From assembly GCA_017654935.2 (NCBI GenBank), contig CM065698.1, positions 46,964,052-47,028,051 of the forward strand: DNA of 64,000 nucleotides, given 5' to 3'. Position 1 is the first letter of the stretch. Every line of letters starts with the position of its first letter. Shown piece by piece: positions 1-48,904 of this stretch. The position numbers and the translations under genes are program-made. The DNA comes from Phymorhynchus buccinoides. Taxonomy: Eukaryota; Mollusca; Gastropoda; Neogastropoda; Raphitomidae. Under the pieces are notes generated by a model. The model did no database searches. It saw nothing but the letters and a program-made list of their open reading frames with translations, and was not told the origin of the DNA.

Positions 1-96
1 AACTCAGTCAAGGAGAACTTCAAGAACATGAACTCTGAAGATCAGAATCTAGTCCATACCTTGGCTGTCTTCAGGTGTTTTGTTCAATGACGTTGC

Positions 97-138
97 AATA
101 TGGTGTGGGTGTGTGCGTGCGTGCGTGCGTGTGTGCGT

Positions 139-203
<65 letters not shown>

Positions 204-301
204 TGTGCGTGCGCGCGCGCGCGTGTTTGTGTTTGCGTGCGTGTGTTCGTGCGTGCGTGTGTGTGTATATGTGTGCGCGTGTGTGTGCGTGTGTGCGGGT
301 G
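97..301. repeat. (TG)n/(TGCG)n microsatellite
   Basis: About 200 bp of TG, TGCG and CG dinucleotides directly before the acceptor of the lectin exon. ORFs rich in Cys-Val or Thr-His over it are repeat shadows. Bases 1-96 hold nothing I can assign. Confidence 0.95.
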
Positions 302-315
302 GTTTTTTTTTCCAG

Positions 316-6452
<6,137 letters not shown>

Positions 6453-6664
6453 CACAGACTGACCGGTTACCACTCAATTGCACCTGGTTGAAAATCACCC
6501 AATTGCCCCTATCCGGGTATGTGCATCAATTGCGCCTGGTTTCTGCAACTGATGTATCTGGGAAGTCAAAACTTCAGATGACGACAAAATCAAAACTAGA
6601 ACAGCTATCTAAATTCTGTTTTCTGGAGTTGCCCTGGTGCTTTGCCAGTCGAAGGTTGGAAACA

Positions 6665-6670
6665 AATAAA
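6665..6670 (+). terminator. candidate polyadenylation signal of the lectin-like gene
   Basis: AATAAA lies 213 bases after the TAG stop, on the coding strand, with T-rich sequence downstream. The distance suits a short 3' UTR. Not proven. Confidence 0.4.
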
Positions 6671-6835
6671 CCGAAATATTGCTATCTTATTAAGTGTTTT
6701 TTTATACTGATAAATTCTGTTTTCTGTAAGTTTATAGACCTAGTGTGTGTGTGTCACTGTGTGTCTGTCTGTGTGTGCTGCTATGTGCATGTGTTGTTGC
6801 TGGCTGTGTCATTCTTGAATACTATTTTTGTTGTC

Positions 6836-6905
6836 TGCTTATTGTTGAGCACTTGGTTGTAAAGCGCTTTGGGCTCATTTGAGGTAAAGCGCTATATAAA
6901 TGTTA

Positions 6906-6948
<43 letters not shown>

Positions 6949-6950
6949 CA
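6836..6950 (+). repeat. retroposon tail with (TTA)n
   Basis: Contains TTGTAAAGCGCTTTGGGCTC and GCGCTATATAAATG followed by (TTA)n. The same tail occurs at 33500-33660, and reverse or partial forms at 30235-30280, 30765-30835 and 38895-38955. This suggests the 3' end of a LINE or SINE family. Confidence 0.75.
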
Positions 6951-7189
6951 GGGAATTTTAGCTCTATCTTCACATACAACATTCCATTATATGTAGGTTT
7001 TATGGGCATAAACAATTTCAACCATTTGAACGGGCGCAATTGATGACTACAACGGGCACAACTGACACGGGCGCAATTGAGCATAGGGGCAATAAAATAG
7101 GCGCAGTAGATTGAGTTGCACCGGGTTGACCACTGGCCAGCCTTGGACGGGGTGGGAAGGGTTGGGGAATAGATTGGTAATGGTCATGG

Positions 7190-7965
7190 TACACGTAGTT
7201 ATGCTTCACTATTTCCCCATGTCAACACAGTGACATGCAAGTAATCTTTATGAGTGATTGTCACTGTGTTGCTATGGGGAAAAGGTGAAAATTGTTAACG
7301 TGTATTGAGACCTTCATGGTCATGATACACGCTGTTATTTGTCACTATTTCCCCATGTCAACACAGTGACATGCAAGTAATCTTTATGAGTGATTGTCAC
7401 TGTGTTGCTATGGGGAAAGGGTGAAAAATGTCAACGTGTATAGAGACCTTCATGGTCATGATACACGCTGTTATTTGTCACTATTTCCCCATGGAAACAC
7501 AGTGACATGCAAGTAATCTTTATGAGTGATTGTCACTGTGTTGCTATGGGGAAAAGGTGAAAATTGTTAACGTGTATTGAGACCTTCATGGTCATGATAC
7601 ACGTTGTTATTTTTCATTGTTTCCCCATGGCAACACAGTGATATGCAAGTAATCATATGAGTGATTATCACTGTGTTGCTATGGGGAAAATGTGAAAATT
7701 GTTAACGTGTATTGAGACCTTCATGGTCATGATACACGTTGTTATTTTTCACTGTTTCCCCATGGCAACACAGTGATATGCAAGTAATCATATGAGTGAT
7801 TATCACTGTGTTGCTATGGGGAAAAGGTGAAAATTGTTAACGTGTATTCCTTCATTGTCATGATAGCCTACACGTTGTTATTTTTCACTGTTTCCCCATG
7901 GCAACACAGTGACACGCTAGTAAGTATCATGACTAGTATAACGCTGTGTTGCCATGCAGAAAGAG
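7190..7965. repeat. 136-bp tandem hairpin satellite, 6 copies
   Basis: TTTCCCCAT recurs at 7212, 7348, 7484, 7620, 7755 and 7891. Each unit has an inverted repeat pairing CCCCATGTCAACACAGTGAC with GTCACTGTGTTGCTATGGGG around a short loop. A second inverted pair (AACGTGTAT and ATACACGTT) lies between units. The last copy is degenerate. Confidence 0.95.
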
Positions 7966-8154
7966 TGGGAAATAACAACATGTATCATTTTGAGGATTGG
8001 GAGTCGGATTGCCAAGGTCCGATACCTACACAAGAAACGATGTTACTGGTGTATCATTTTGTGAAGTGAGTTGTAATAGTGCAAATAAACGCATATTATG
8101 GGAATGGTGTTGATTGACGTTTGAATTGCTATAAAAACCAAACAGAGTGTAATT

Positions 8155-8365
8155 ATGTGTGTGTGTGTGTGTGTGTGTGCGTGTGCGTGTGCGTGCGTGC
8201 GTGTGTGCGTGCGTGCGCGTGTGCGCGCGCGCGTGTGCGCGCGCGTGTGTGTGTGTGCGTGCGCGCGCGCGCGCGCGCGCGTGTGTGTGTGTGTGCGTGT
8301 GTGCGCGCGTGCGTGCGTGTGTGTGTGTGTGTGTATGTGTGTGCGTGTGTGCGTGCGTGTATGTG
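8155..8365. repeat. (TG)n/(CG)n microsatellite
   Basis: About 210 bp of TG, TGCG and CG dinucleotides directly abutting the 3' LTR of the retrotransposon. The CG-rich core could adopt Z-DNA. Confidence 0.95.
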
Positions 8366-8520
8366 TGTTGGAAGGGTAGAAAGGGGGGTAAGGGGTTTTT
8401 GCGGGGTTGTATAGGAGGGGAAGGAGCTTAGAGGTCTCTTTCTCTCCAATTAACCACAGGGCCACATGGAGTGGTTTATTTGGTGTTTATTTCAAGCTCA
8501 TCAGAACACACAGCCCAACA
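8366..8520 (-). repeat. 3' LTR of the gag-only element
   Basis: 155 bp, identical by eye to 10209-10363. Read on the minus strand it starts TGTTGGGCTGTGTG and ends CCCTTCCAACA. Confidence 0.93.
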
Positions 8521-8978
8521 TTATAACATCCACCCCCTGCTTTTAGAAAGCAATGTCCTCATTGCTGCTAGACGTACCCTGTGCGTTCTATGTCAATGGT
8601 GAGAATAGTTCTCGAAGAACATCAACACAGATAACAGAAATAAATTTGCAAGCAAATGAAATCCCAAACCCAATGAAGACATGATATAGGGTCAAATAGA
8701 AAGTTACAACCTTGGTGCTTAACCGCATCCATCATGACAAAAATAAACAGAACAGGCTGTTATACCCACGAATATCTATCAACTCTGGACATAACTTCTT
8801 TGCACACACAATTTGAAAAATCAAACAAACAAGCAAGATTAATAGCCAATGTAAACCAAATGTGCATATGTCAAAACAACACAAAAATACAAGAAAAACA
8901 TTATATGCAACAAGCTAGCAAATGATTTAAACAAAGGAAAAAAATGAACGTCATCAGCCAACAGAAACAGAATCCCCT

Positions 8979-10142
8979 CTACCCAGCCTTAGTCATATGT
9001 GGACATCTTTTGAACTTTACTGTGGTGTGTAGCTCACCTACAGTACCTGGGGTAGCTAACTTGTGCACTCCAAGTTTTGGATGAGACTGAGTGCATCTGT
9101 CCTGCATTCTGGCAAGTGCCTGAACGCATGGCTCTTTTAGATGAGACACATGGATGGCCTGCATCTGAAATGTTGGCTGTCTTGTCTTTGTTCCCAAGAC
9201 TGGTGAAATGGGCAGCCGCACCCATCCACTACAACCAGGATCATCATCACCAACATATAGTGTATCGGGAGATGACTCCTTGACCTTAGGCTCCTCATCG
9301 GAATGAGAATCTTTCGGGAGAATGTCCGAACCCCACTCAGGGTTTGAGCCTACTACAGACCGAGGTCTCCTATTCTTGCCCCTTTTCTTTCCTCTGCCCC
9401 GTCTCCTTTTCCTGCCTGAAAACGAAACACAATCACAGACAACAGCTAATGTGTCCTGCATTACTCCAATCCTCATTTCCAAGACAGACAACTGATTGAC
9501 AGATTGTCCTGGTTCATTTAACAGGCTTGATGCTTGCTGTTGCTCTTTCCGATGGTCCTCTTCAAGCTCTCTCTCCAACATGAGAGCTTCGTCACGAGCC
9601 TGGAAAAAGGTGGTCGCAGGCTTACGTGTAACCATACTACGAAGGTCCCTCCTCCGTTCCTGGTTATTCAGACCATCAACAAACTTGTCCCTTGCCAAAT
9701 TGGCAGCAAGAGCCCATGGATCCTTGAGACTGATGACTCTCTCAATATCCTTCAATGCATGTGAGTAGTCCAGAATGGACTCCTCTGGCCGCTGGTCCCG
9801 CATGAAGAACTCTGACATCAGGGATGTCAGGCGCCTTCCATCACCAAACACCGCCAGGAGGATCTTGATGACCTTCTCCGGAGTGTTTGTTTCCTCCAGC
9901 TCCCTCAGTTGGACTTCCCGCCGAGCTGTCCCCGTCAGATGGCAGTAGACGAAATAAGCTGCCATCTCGCTGCTTATTGGATAAGCAGCCAGAACCCGCT
10001 TCACCTCCATGGTGAAGTCCTCTGCAGATCCATCTACAGATTCCCCAGAGAAGTAGGGCAGTTGAGGTGGAGGTAGTGCCACTACCATCTTCAGTGTTGT
10101 CGGGCTGAGTTGGGCTTCGGTCTGGGCTTTGCTGGGCTTCAC
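8979..10142 (-). CDS. retrotransposon gag-like protein
   Basis: A 387-residue ORF inside the LTR element. Residues from about 25 to 230 look like a retrotransposon gag capsid domain: LPYFSGE near the start, then a helix-rich stretch with EFFMRDQRPEESILDY, and a Glu-rich coiled-coil-like end. The second half has a basic patch (RKRRRGRGKKRGKNRR) that may bind RNA. I see no CCHC zinc knuckle. It probably forms capsid-like particles for the element. The family match is by pattern only. Confidence 0.72.
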   Translation of the reverse strand: MKPSKAQTEAQLSPTTLKMVVALPPPQLPYFSGESVDGSAEDFTMEVKRVLAAYPISSEMAAYFVYCHLTGTARREVQLRELEETNTPEKVIKILLAVFGDGRRLTSLMSEFFMRDQRPEESILDYSHALKDIERVISLKDPWALAANLARDKFVDGLNNQERRRDLRSMVTRKPATTFFQARDEALMLERELEEDHRKEQQQASSLLNEPGQSVNQLSVLEMRIGVMQDTLAVVCDCVSFSGRKRRRGRGKKRGKNRRPRSVVGSNPEWGSDILPKDSHSDEEPKVKESSPDTLYVGDDDPGCSGWVRLPISPVLGTKTRQPTFQMQAIHVSHLKEPCVQALARMQDRCTQSHPKLGVHKLATPGTVGELHTTVKFKRCPHMTKAG

Positions 10143-10208
10143 GTTGGACTGTGTGCTGCTGAACTATTATAAACACCTTACCTGCGATCCTGCTCTCGCA
10201 GCGCCAGT

Positions 10209-10363
10209 TGTTGGAAGGGTAGAAAGGGGGGTAAGGGGTTTTTGCGGGGTTGTATAGGAGGGGAAGGAGCTTAGAGGTCTCTTTCTCTCCAATTAACCAC
10301 AGGGCCACATGGAGTGGTTTATTTGGTGTTTATTTCAAGCTCATCAGAACACACAGCCCAACA
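10209..10363 (-). repeat. 5' LTR of the gag-only element
   Basis: 155 bp, identical by eye to 8366-8520. The primer-binding-like sequence lies at its lower-coordinate side (about 10189-10206). Confidence 0.93.
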
Positions 10364-11320
10364 AGGATGATCGCTCCCCATAGGAGGATGTACAGGTAGT
10401 GATCGAGATAGCAGGTCAGAAAGACTGATTTGGCCTAGGGCTACAACTTATATAGCATACCCAACAAAGACTTTAAATGACCTGATTATCTATTGGTCAA
10501 TTCTCCAACACATGTAAACTTTAACACCTTATAGTCAAAATTAAACTACCATTTTCGTCTAGTTCCTGATCAACAACATAAAGAGAACATTCCAACGTAT
10601 ATTCAATTATTATTTGCTGCAATTAAGTTAATTTAATAATAAAATTAATCATCAAGCCAGACTTCCTGTTTTTCTGATTGGTTGATCAGAAAAAGGATCT
10701 ACTTCCTTATGTTTCTCATTGGTTGAATTTTACATATTACCACCTGAAATTGAATAACCACTTATTCCTTAGTCATTCATCCCAACCAGGGTTAGGCCTA
10801 TGGTGTACTTTTCGTGTCAAAATTTAACGAAAAGTTCACATTATAACATGTGTGTTCTGTTCCTTAGTCAGTTTATCTGCTCGTGTATCTCTTTCAATCT
10901 CTCTACATAGGCCTAATTATAATCATTTACTTTTTCAGTTTAGCCTGGCAGATTCAGTAGGCCTAGTCATTTGAATGAATAAATCTTTAATGTCTTTTCA
11001 CATGAATAGTGATTTTAGACAACATGCAAAAATTGAACCAATTAAAAAAATACATGCAAGCTTAAAAAACACAATTATAACAACACACAAAGCAAAACAT
11101 CTACAGTAAGCTTCCAATAGGTGTGGAATTCTAATAGGCATGAATGGCATGTGTAGGCTATGCGTAAGACATTAATTGACATAATCACGTGCGCGCGCGC
11201 GCGTGTGTGCATGTGTCCTTTATGTGTTACTTTTTTTTCTTTGCAAATGTTGTTCCTTTTTTCGTTACTTTTTGTTCGTTCGCTTCCAAATGCATTCCCT
11301 TTCTTGGAGTAGGCCTATTT
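10364..11320. other. intergenic, no gene seen
   Basis: AT-rich sequence without a supportable ORF, apart from a short CG-rich tract at 11191-11206. Confidence 0.6.
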
Positions 11321-11324
11321 AATA

Positions 11325-11356
11325 GACACACACACGCATGCACACGCCGCGCGCGT

Positions 11357-11392
<36 letters not shown>
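11325..11392. repeat. (CA)n microsatellite
   Basis: CA repeats with a CG-rich interruption, directly before the V-type SINE. Confidence 0.9.
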
Positions 11393-11394
<2 letters not shown>

Positions 11395-11400
11395 AGGTGT

Positions 11401-11797
11401 AGAGTGGCACAGAGCATGGACACTACACATTGAGCCTAAATATAGAATCCGTGCACAGAGGTAACGCGTTCGCCTTGTGTCAAGTAAACCCGAGTTCGAA
11501 CCTGGGTAACAGGTTTTTTCCCCTCTCACTTTGCACTAGGCATTACGGTCTGAACGTGGAGTCTTTCGGATGAGACGATAAACCGAAGTCCCGTGTGCCC
11601 ATGCACTTAGCACACCAGCAACAACTTAGTTGTCATTTGGTTAAAATGTTACCACCTTTCCTTCCTCATCAGTCACACAAAAATGGCATGCAAAACATTT
11701 TAATAAAAAAACATGGGTAACAGCCTCTAGCTGTGACACGCTCTCCACGTGGGAGCAACCCGAATTTCACAGAGACGCCTCTGTGACTATACACACT
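11401..11797 (+). mobile_element. tRNA-derived V-type SINE (copy 1, divergent)
   Basis: The B-box GAGTTCGAACCTGGG is followed by a conserved core with CGGATGAGACGATAAACCGA and the tail CAGAGACGCCTCTGTGACTATA. The A-box region is interrupted by extra sequence (11415-11460). The core resembles the V-domain of SINEs as I recall it. Other copies are at 26146, 27371, 32561 and (minus) 36859. Confidence 0.85.
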
Positions 11798-12150
11798 TCA
11801 CTCTAGAGCAATCATATGCTTTTTTCACGATTATTATTATCTCCGTAGATGCATGTTGAACTTTTTTTTCAGTAAAGTCGAAACACATAAACCAGCCACA
11901 CGTCAGAGAAAATCGAACGACTGTACGATACGATTCGATCACGTGGTCTCCAAGAACAAATGTTATTCAAATAAATATCTGCTTTCCACATTCCAAGTAC
12001 TTGTTTCCTCTGCACGTGCAAGCTGATTTCCTAAACACCACAGGCCTGACCATTAAGGAAACAACGAGCTTTGTGGGCCTGACATTGTTTAGATTTTCCC
12101 CCACACGGTTCCGACAACGAAAAAAACCCGAAACAAAGTTTTTACCTTCG

Positions 12151-12160
12151 ACCAATCAGA
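12151..12160 (+). promoter_or_regulatory. CCAAT box (candidate Plod promoter)
   Basis: ACCAATCAGA, a strong match to the NF-Y CCAAT consensus, lies about 245 bases before the Plod start codon in non-repetitive sequence. The start of transcription was not located and no TATA box was seen. Confidence 0.45.
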
Positions 12161-12398
12161 AATCGGCCGAGTGTTTCCGAAGATTCTCGAAGTAAGAAGA
12201 TGCGAAGGGTAGGAGAAAGTCTGCAAATTTCCGGAATCCCAGGCAGAACTTCAGCTTGTGATGTGGCAGTCTGTGTGTGCGACGGACTTGATAGGTGTGC
12301 ATTGATCGCATGAAGTTAGAGTTTTGACGAAAACAATCCGTGGTGAAGCCTTCTTTACTGATCACTTCATTCGATCGTCTGCATTGCATTACTCAACG

Positions 12399-44702
<32,304 letters not shown>

Positions 44703-44789
44703 ATACCCCACAGTGTCACTGTTTGCAAAGGGCCTCTGCATTGTTACTTAGCTCAGGCGCTTTACTAACTACAGCCAAAAGTGCGCATT

Positions 44790-45622
44790 TGTGACCCAGC
44801 ACCATGAAAAGGACATTACAGACCTGTTTACACTACTCTTTTCGAGTAGTATTCTACTCAGTTTGGACCTCTACTACTCTTCAAAATTGAAAATAATGCT
44901 AGATTCGACTCATTTTCAGTGAACATTGTTTGATGGTTTCATGAATAAAACTACACATTTTGCACCAAAGCTACTCATTTCAGCTATCAAGACTTGTGTA
45001 TAGAAAAACTCTACACCGATTGGTGTCCCCACAACAAACCACTACAAAAACAAAGTCAGAGGCAAAATTGGGTCTTAGGGAGCGAAGCCAGTTTAGAAGT
45101 GACCAAGGTATGGTGTGCGCACAGATTTACTTCCCTTGAAGCAAATGCATCAAATTGACAGCTACCTTAATTCCGGACATATATGGACATATATGACTTG
45201 AATGAGTTAAGTGTCAAACTGACCATTCTGTGAAAATGATGGATTTGAAAACTTCAGACAATTCTATTTCTAACGATACAAGAACCATTCTTGGATCTTT
45301 TTCCGTTCCAGAGTTATGAGCATTTAAAGTTAGCAGGGTGAGGGTTGGACATTTTGAAAAAAACATACTGTCTAAAGTCTAGCCTAGCTGAAGAAAATAC
45401 ATTGACCTCGTTTTAAAGCACTTATAAGACCATTTAAAGACCATATTAAAGATTCTCCTTTATAAATATGAAAGATAAGATGTTAGAGAACACAAAAATA
45501 CCCATAACTCAAAATGACCCCAAAATTAGATTTTTGACTTTCGAAGCCTGTTGTGAGAAACTAGCCCAGCGACGTAATTATCCCTTTTATCCCTTTTATC
45601 CCTTTCGTGGTGCTGGGTCACA
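44790..45622. mobile_element. TIR element J (copy 3) in the Plod 3' UTR region
   Basis: Ends TGTGACCCAGCACC and GGTGCTGGGTCACA, starting 87 bases after the Plod stop. Inside are a partial family D copy (44818-45000) and a family C piece (45005-45207). Confidence 0.83.
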
Positions 45623-46012
45623 TTTTCCTCCAAAGAACCATAAAAGAAAGAGAAGTCACAAACTTTCAAGTTGTGGATGTTCATGCTGTACTGTAGTGTT
45701 TCCTTGAAATGTCTTACTTTTGGAGTGTCTATAGTATGATAGTTGTTCGGTTCTGTGTCTGTATGTATGTGTGTTGTGTCCGTGGTCTAATCTCCAAGCT
45801 TTAACGTTGGCATTTTCTCGGGAAATAGAAGGTGCACATTGTTCAAACTTTGCACACATGTAGATGCCTATGTAAGTTTTCAAACATTAATGATTTTGAT
45901 AAATACTTAAATCAACACTGTAAACAGATAACGAACGCATAACATTTTAGATTAATGGGTTAGAGAGTATTCAACAGACAACATGAGTTAAGAAAGTATT
46001 CCACAGTGAAAT
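45623..46012. other. Plod 3' flank, no further gene
   Basis: 45640-45720 (AGTCACAAACTTTCAAG, TTTCCTTGAAATGTCTT) is echoed at 46335-46395 beside the degenerate last-exon copy, so the 3' UTR region seems duplicated too. Confidence 0.6.
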
Positions 46013-46130
46013 CCTCGATAGTTCATTGGTAGATTTTCTGCCTCTCATGCCAATGGTTCCGGGTCTGATTCTCGGCACGGGCACATTTTAAAAAAAATTA
46101 AAAAACATTTTTTTTTTTTTTTAGTTGTAT
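46013..46130 (+). repeat. tRNA-like SINE head with poly-A/T tail
   Basis: TAGTTCATTGGTAGATTTTC resembles an A-box and GGTCTGATTCTCGGC a degenerate B-box; CTCTCAT sits where a Glu anticodon loop would. The arms do not pair well, so this is a retroposon, not a working tRNA. Confidence 0.45.
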
Positions 46131-46275
46131 CCATTAACGATAGCTTCATTTGTACATTAAAATGTATTAGCAACTTGTACATTAGACCCCCCTCAATCTT
46201 AGTTGTTGTCCCACATGTGCCTGTTCGAGGGAGCCTTGAAGGCTTTGCCTCTTGTTGTTATGTTGACTGAGTCAT

Positions 46276-46330
46276 GAAGACCACTACCAACGGCACAAGG
46301 TGCATCGTGGTCACCCTCGTCGACCCCTAA
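46276..46330 (+). pseudogene. degenerate copy of the end of Plod exon 19
   Basis: Encodes TTTNGTRCIVVTLVDP then TAA, against [16 protein letters not shown] in the true exon. No upstream part or acceptor is seen. Confidence 0.85.
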
Positions 46331-46352
46331 GAAGACGGGTCACAAACTTTCA

Positions 46353-46640
46353 GGGGGCCTGTGGATATCCATGTTTCCTTGAAGCGTCTTCCTTTTCTGT
46401 GCTCACTAAGGGGGCCTGTGGATATCCATGTTTCCTTGAAGTGTCTTCCTTTTCTGTGCTCACTAAGGGGGCCTGTGGATATCCATGTTTCCTTGAAGCG
46501 TCTTCCTTTTCTGTGCTCACTAAGGGGGCCTGTGGATATCCATGTTTCCTTGAAGTGTCTTCCTTTTCTGTGCTCACTAAGGGGGCCTGTGGATATCCAT
46601 GTTTCCTTGAAGTGTCTTCCTTTTCTGTGCTCACTAAGTC
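46353..46640. repeat. 57-bp tandem repeat, 5 copies
   Basis: The unit starts GGGGGCCTGTGGATATCCAT; first bases at 46353, 46410, 46467, 46524 and 46581. Copies alternate GAAGCG/GAAGTG. 57 is 19 codons, so both strands show repeated open frames; no start or splice context suggests coding. Confidence 0.95.
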
Positions 46641-46726
46641 ACGATTTCCTTGGAAGATTCACAGAAACAAAGTGTGTGTGTGTTTGGTTCAAGACCTGCT
46701 ACTCCCTTATAGCACCCCGCTCCAGT

Positions 46727-47113
46727 AAAGGTAAAGATGTGCCACCCCCCATGCATTTCTCGGTTAATTGTATTTTTCCGTTTTTGCCTTTCTTACCAAT
46801 ACATAAAGCTGTATTTTAGGAACATGTTTAGCTAATTACCTTTTTGGAATACTAACCCTACCCCTAAACCTAACCCTACCCCCCACTATGTACTGCAGTA
46901 CACCGCGATTTGTCACAGTTGTGGTTCCTTGCGTTTTTCCGTCTTATACGGTGGGGGGTAGGGTTAGGGTTAGGGATAGGGTTAGTATTCCAAAAAGGTT
47001 ATTAGCTAAAAATGTTCCTAAAATACAGCTTTATGTATGGTAAGAAAGGCAATAACGGAAAAATACAATTAACCGAGATAGGTAGGGGGGTGGCACATCT
47101 TGACCTTTACCCC
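46727..47113. mobile_element. foldback element with telomere-like core
   Basis: Arms of about 160 bp (AAGATGTGCCACCCCCC .. CTAACCCTACCCC and inverse) around a loop of about 70 bp. Near the loop are CCTAAACCTAACCCTACC and GGGTTAGGGTTAGGG. A single diverged arm recurs at 61428-61520. Confidence 0.9.
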
Positions 47114-48900
47114 CGCTCCTTTCACACTCACTTGCACATGTGCAACTTTTCCTGGTATACAAGGATTTCCTGTTTTTGAATTTTACCAGAAAAGGGAATT
47201 CCTTTTTTTTTTAAATTTGTCAAACAAGATCTTTGTGTGTCTACTGTATTTTTCAAACACTTTAAAATAAGCATTTGTATAAATTGTGGAAAAAGCAAGC
47301 TAAAATACCTTCATAAATCATTTTTTGCTTCAGCTGCAGGGGGACATTACCCCTGGACCCCGGCCTTTCATTTTGTGTAGTTGCACCCATGGACATGCAC
47401 TAGTACTGTCAGCTTCAATTTGCTAGCACCGTGTCTCACCGAAGTGCTGCTAATGACAATTCACTGAGCATGACAATCATAGCTACTTTTTTTGTAATAA
47501 GTCAGTTTGACGTCTCAATATGGTTTGTGCTGATAATTCTGCTGGCCTTCTTCTTTTTTTTTCTTTCTTTTTTTTTGGGAGGGGGGGGGAAATAGTCTCA
47601 TTTGCTTGAGTTTTTGTGGGGTTTTTTAAAACATGTTGCCAGTTATTGAAAAGGAGGGGTTGTGTTCAAACATGCTATCTTTCTGCTTTTGGTTAGATTC
47701 CATTGCGTTTAAAAAAAGAAAAAATCATGCATTTGTATTCTTGAACAAAATGTATTTGTTTGTGTTTACTATTATGGTTATTTTGTTAGCTGTAATCTTG
47801 AGCAAGCTTAACCCAGTGAAAGGTTTGATAACATTATAGATCATATAATGTTAAGACCATTGTTCTTGTTTGTTGTTGCTGTTGTGTTCTTCTTGTAATG
47901 AAATAAAAAATCTGCTTAACGTCCTCCGGTCTGGAACGGACACATTATGGGACACTAGTAGATCTATATAAAGATGGTGGGAACGATCCTGGAGGCAATG
48001 CCCGGAGGCAGTGCAACACCAGAAAAGTCCCAAATTTTTAACAATACAGTAAATGCATAATCTTCTTGTAAATGTTGTGCATGCTTTTTATTTATGGTGA
48101 TTATGAAGAATGATTTAACTTTTCTTTGTTTTTTTACTTCTTTTTTCGTGTTTATTGTTGATATTCTTTTGTCTGATGAACTTTTTAATTGCCCTTTTGG
48201 TGACTGTTTAGATTGACGCTGATTATTTCTACGATTTGTTGTGCCTTTTAAAGAGTCGCCAATGTTGATTAAATCAAAATTCTGCAGTTTTGGAGCTTAA
48301 ATTGTTGGAAAATTATGTTAGTTTCCTGTCATATAACACAGGAAACTTTGATTGTTTTCTATTTGTTTTTGTGTTTTGTATTTCTTTTTTTCTTTTTTCG
48401 TCATCACTGGGTTTTTGTGTTTTTTCTTTTTTTTTTCTTCTATTCTATAGTATTCTATTCTTTTTGTGTGTGCATGCATGTTTTAATACTTAATCCAAGT
48501 GTTCTCCCGTTATCATTATCAGAATTAATTGTTTTCTAACCTACATATTGTGTTTGGAACGAAGTTGTAATCAATATTTTCCATGTTATGTTGTCGCCTT
48601 CCTTCTTGTTATATTGATGCTATAAAAAAAATTCTATAGCACTTTTTTTTTTATAGGAATATTCTTACATTGGTCATTCAATTTCTTGATCGAACAAATG
48701 TTATTGCTCTCTCTGCTTGTTACCGTTATTGAAATGAAAATGTGACAGATGCGTTACTGTTAATCTGGTAAAAGTAATTATGGTTGTAGCATCTTTTTTC
48801 ATTAACCAGAGATCTTGATAAGAATAATGTTATTGTACACGTACCTTGCTTTGTCTCGTTGCTGTTTGTAGGATTATATTGCCAAAATGATTGAAATAAT
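47114..48900. other. AT-rich intergenic, one repeat M copy
   Basis: Repeat M is at 47907-48050. T-rich low-complexity sequence at 47545-47640 and 48350-48480. No ORF with a recognisable product. Confidence 0.6.
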
Positions 48901-48904
48901 GTGG

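Larger units (their letters stand above)
8366..10363 (-). mobile_element. gag-only LTR retrotransposon (non-autonomous)
   Basis: Two direct 155-bp LTRs (8366-8520 and 10209-10363) appear identical and end in TG..CA. On the minus strand the 5' LTR is followed after two bases by TGGCGCTGCGAGAGCAGG, a plausible primer binding site. The 3' LTR is preceded by the purine-rich AGCAGGGGGTGG. The interior holds one gag-like ORF and no protease, reverse transcriptase or integrase. No clear target-site duplication is seen (ATGTG versus AGGAT). Identical LTRs suggest a recent insertion. It should depend on another element for its enzymes. Confidence 0.9.

Noticed and set aside
1..90. Possible upstream exon of the lectin gene ending CTTCAG|GTGTTT
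   Set aside because: One frame is open ([15 protein letters not shown]), but it does not look like the expected middle of a lectin domain and the border cannot be confirmed.
7190..7965. CRISPR-like array
   Set aside because: Evenly spaced palindromic units, but the spacers are repeats too and the surroundings are plainly animal nuclear DNA.
46013..46085. Functional tRNA-Glu-like gene
   Set aside because: A- and B-box-like parts are visible, but the acceptor and anticodon stems do not pair and a poly-A/T tail follows, as in a SINE.
46300..46819. 142-152-residue ORFs with 19-residue repeats
   Set aside because: They result from a 57-bp tandem repeat, are open on both strands, and have no promoter, splice or domain support.
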